A stretch of 7,157 nt of DNA from Zoogloeaceae bacterium (lineage in GTDB: Bacteria > Pseudomonadota > Gammaproteobacteria > Burkholderiales > Rhodocyclaceae): the NCBI GenBank assembly GCA_031273145.1, contig JAISSL010000247.1, positions 1 through 7,157 of the forward strand. The letters are read 5' to 3'. Below are positions 6,889 to 7,157 of the stretch, in pieces; the stretch's first letter is position 1, and the number at the start of each line of letters is the position of its first letter. The translations under genes were made by a program, and so were the position numbers. The notes below the pieces were generated by a model, which was given only the letters and a program-made list of their open reading frames with translations, made no database searches and had not been told where the DNA came from.

Positions 6889-6906
6889 GTGACACATAAA
6901 TGACAG
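6889..6906 (-). promoter_or_regulatory. Pho box (PhoB binding site) of pstS
   Basis: The minus strand reads CTGTCATTTATGTGTCAC: two direct 7-bp repeats, CTGTCAT and GTGTCAC, separated by a 4-bp A/T spacer. This is the established 18-bp PhoB operator layout (CTGTCAT-N4-CTGTCAY) with one base off in the second repeat outside the spacer. Its distance to the -10 box and to pstS supports activation under phosphate limitation. Confidence 0.85.
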
Positions 6907-6937
6907 GCTGCGCCTGGGCAATTGTTTTGCAGATGGC

Positions 6938-6956
6938 GGGGGTTCAGCCCCCTTTT
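6938..6956 (+). repeat. GC hairpin followed by T4 upstream of the pst promoter
   Basis: GGGGG (6938-6942) pairs with CCCCC (6948-6952) around TTCAG and is followed by TTTT on the plus strand. It has the form of a small plus-strand terminator, but no plus-strand gene ends nearby. Its role is unknown; it could be a dispersed stem-loop repeat or a barrier to antisense transcription. Confidence 0.5.
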
Positions 6957-6995
6957 AAAAGACATGTCAATATTTTGGCGCAATCCTGACCGCGA

Positions 6996-7030
6996 CAAAA
7001 TATTGCCACCGCTTTTGCGCGCGCGGTGGC
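6996..7030 (-). terminator. Probable rho-independent terminator of the minus-strand gene ending at 7079
   Basis: On the minus strand GCCACCGC (7030-7023) pairs perfectly with GCGGTGGC (7012-7005) around a 10-base loop. It is followed at once by AATATTTTG, a moderate T-rich tract. It lies about 50 bp past the stop of the minus-strand gene and would insulate the pst promoter from that gene. Confidence 0.6.
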
Positions 7031-7078
7031 GGTCGGATGGCGCAGCGCGGCAAAGCAGACGCGGTTTAGCAGGATTCC

Positions 7079-7157
7079 TTAGTTCGCCCCGGCTGGTGCG
7101 GCTGCCTTCGGTTCTGCTGGAATGAACACAAAATCACCCTTGGATTCGCCAAAACTC
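7079..7157 (-). CDS. C-terminal end of an unidentified protein (partial)
   Basis: The minus-strand frame entering at the window edge is open for 25 codons and stops at TAA (7081-7079). The peptide ends GDFVFIPAEPKAAAPAGAN. An Ala/Pro/Lys-rich tail is common at bacterial C-termini, and a terminator-like hairpin follows in the same direction; these two facts support a real gene end. Nothing in 25 residues identifies the family, and it does not resemble the ends of PstA, PstB or PhoU. It precedes pstS on the same strand, but the terminator and Pho promoter suggest a separate transcription unit. Confidence 0.5.
   Translation of the reverse strand, partial: SFGESKGDFVFIPAEPKAAAPAGAN

Noticed and set aside
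6922..7125. 67-codon plus-strand open frame upstream of pstS
   Set aside because: It runs through three hairpins, has no ribosome binding site or recognisable motif, and overlaps the minus-strand gene end.

Overview
The window looks like a chromosomal segment of a betaproteobacterium. The reasons are the gene order aroQ-accB-accC-prmA, AccC and PrmA N-termini of the MFEK and MAW type, a DnaQ tail ending GGQCLW, and dispersed palindromes built on ATTCCCGC-N4-GCGGGAAT, which resemble the dRS3-type repeats of Neisseriales and relatives. The genus cannot be fixed from this sequence alone. Most genes are G+C rich: seven 60-base lines hand-counted in accB, accC and prmA average about 63%.

Layout: positions 1-299 hold the 3' end of dnaQ (DNA polymerase III epsilon, proofreading subunit). 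Positions 300-772 are non-coding and carry a 274-bp repeat element (361-634) with perfect 28-bp inverted ends, two internal stem-loops and a third palindrome, followed by a possible promoter. Positions 773-4053 are a plus-strand operon: aroQ (type II 3-dehydroquinase, shikimate pathway), accB and accC (biotin carrier and biotin carboxylase of acetyl-CoA carboxylase, first step of fatty-acid synthesis) and prmA (methyltransferase for ribosomal protein L11, overlapping accC by 14 bp). A 213-codon gene at 4064-4705 follows prmA by only 10 bp. It is A+T-richer (about 47% G+C) and resembles the Imm11/DUF1629-type immunity proteins, but no toxin gene is present in the window.

Positions 4732-6844, on the minus strand, encode pstC and pstS, the permease and periplasmic binding protein of the high-affinity phosphate ABC transporter. 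pstS has a textbook Pho box, a -10 box and a perfect Shine-Dalgarno sequence. pstA and pstB do not follow pstC. Instead the immunity-like gene converges on it with a 26-bp gap, so the pst operon appears split here. Positions 6845-7157 hold the Pho promoter, an isolated hairpin, a probable minus-strand terminator and the last 25 codons of an unidentified minus-strand gene.

Most of the window is ordinary housekeeping. The points worth a second look are the covarying stem-loops of the repeat element, the lone immunity-like gene coupled to a core operon, and the truncated pst gene order. I found no CRISPR array, RNA gene, insertion sequence or clear undescribed system.
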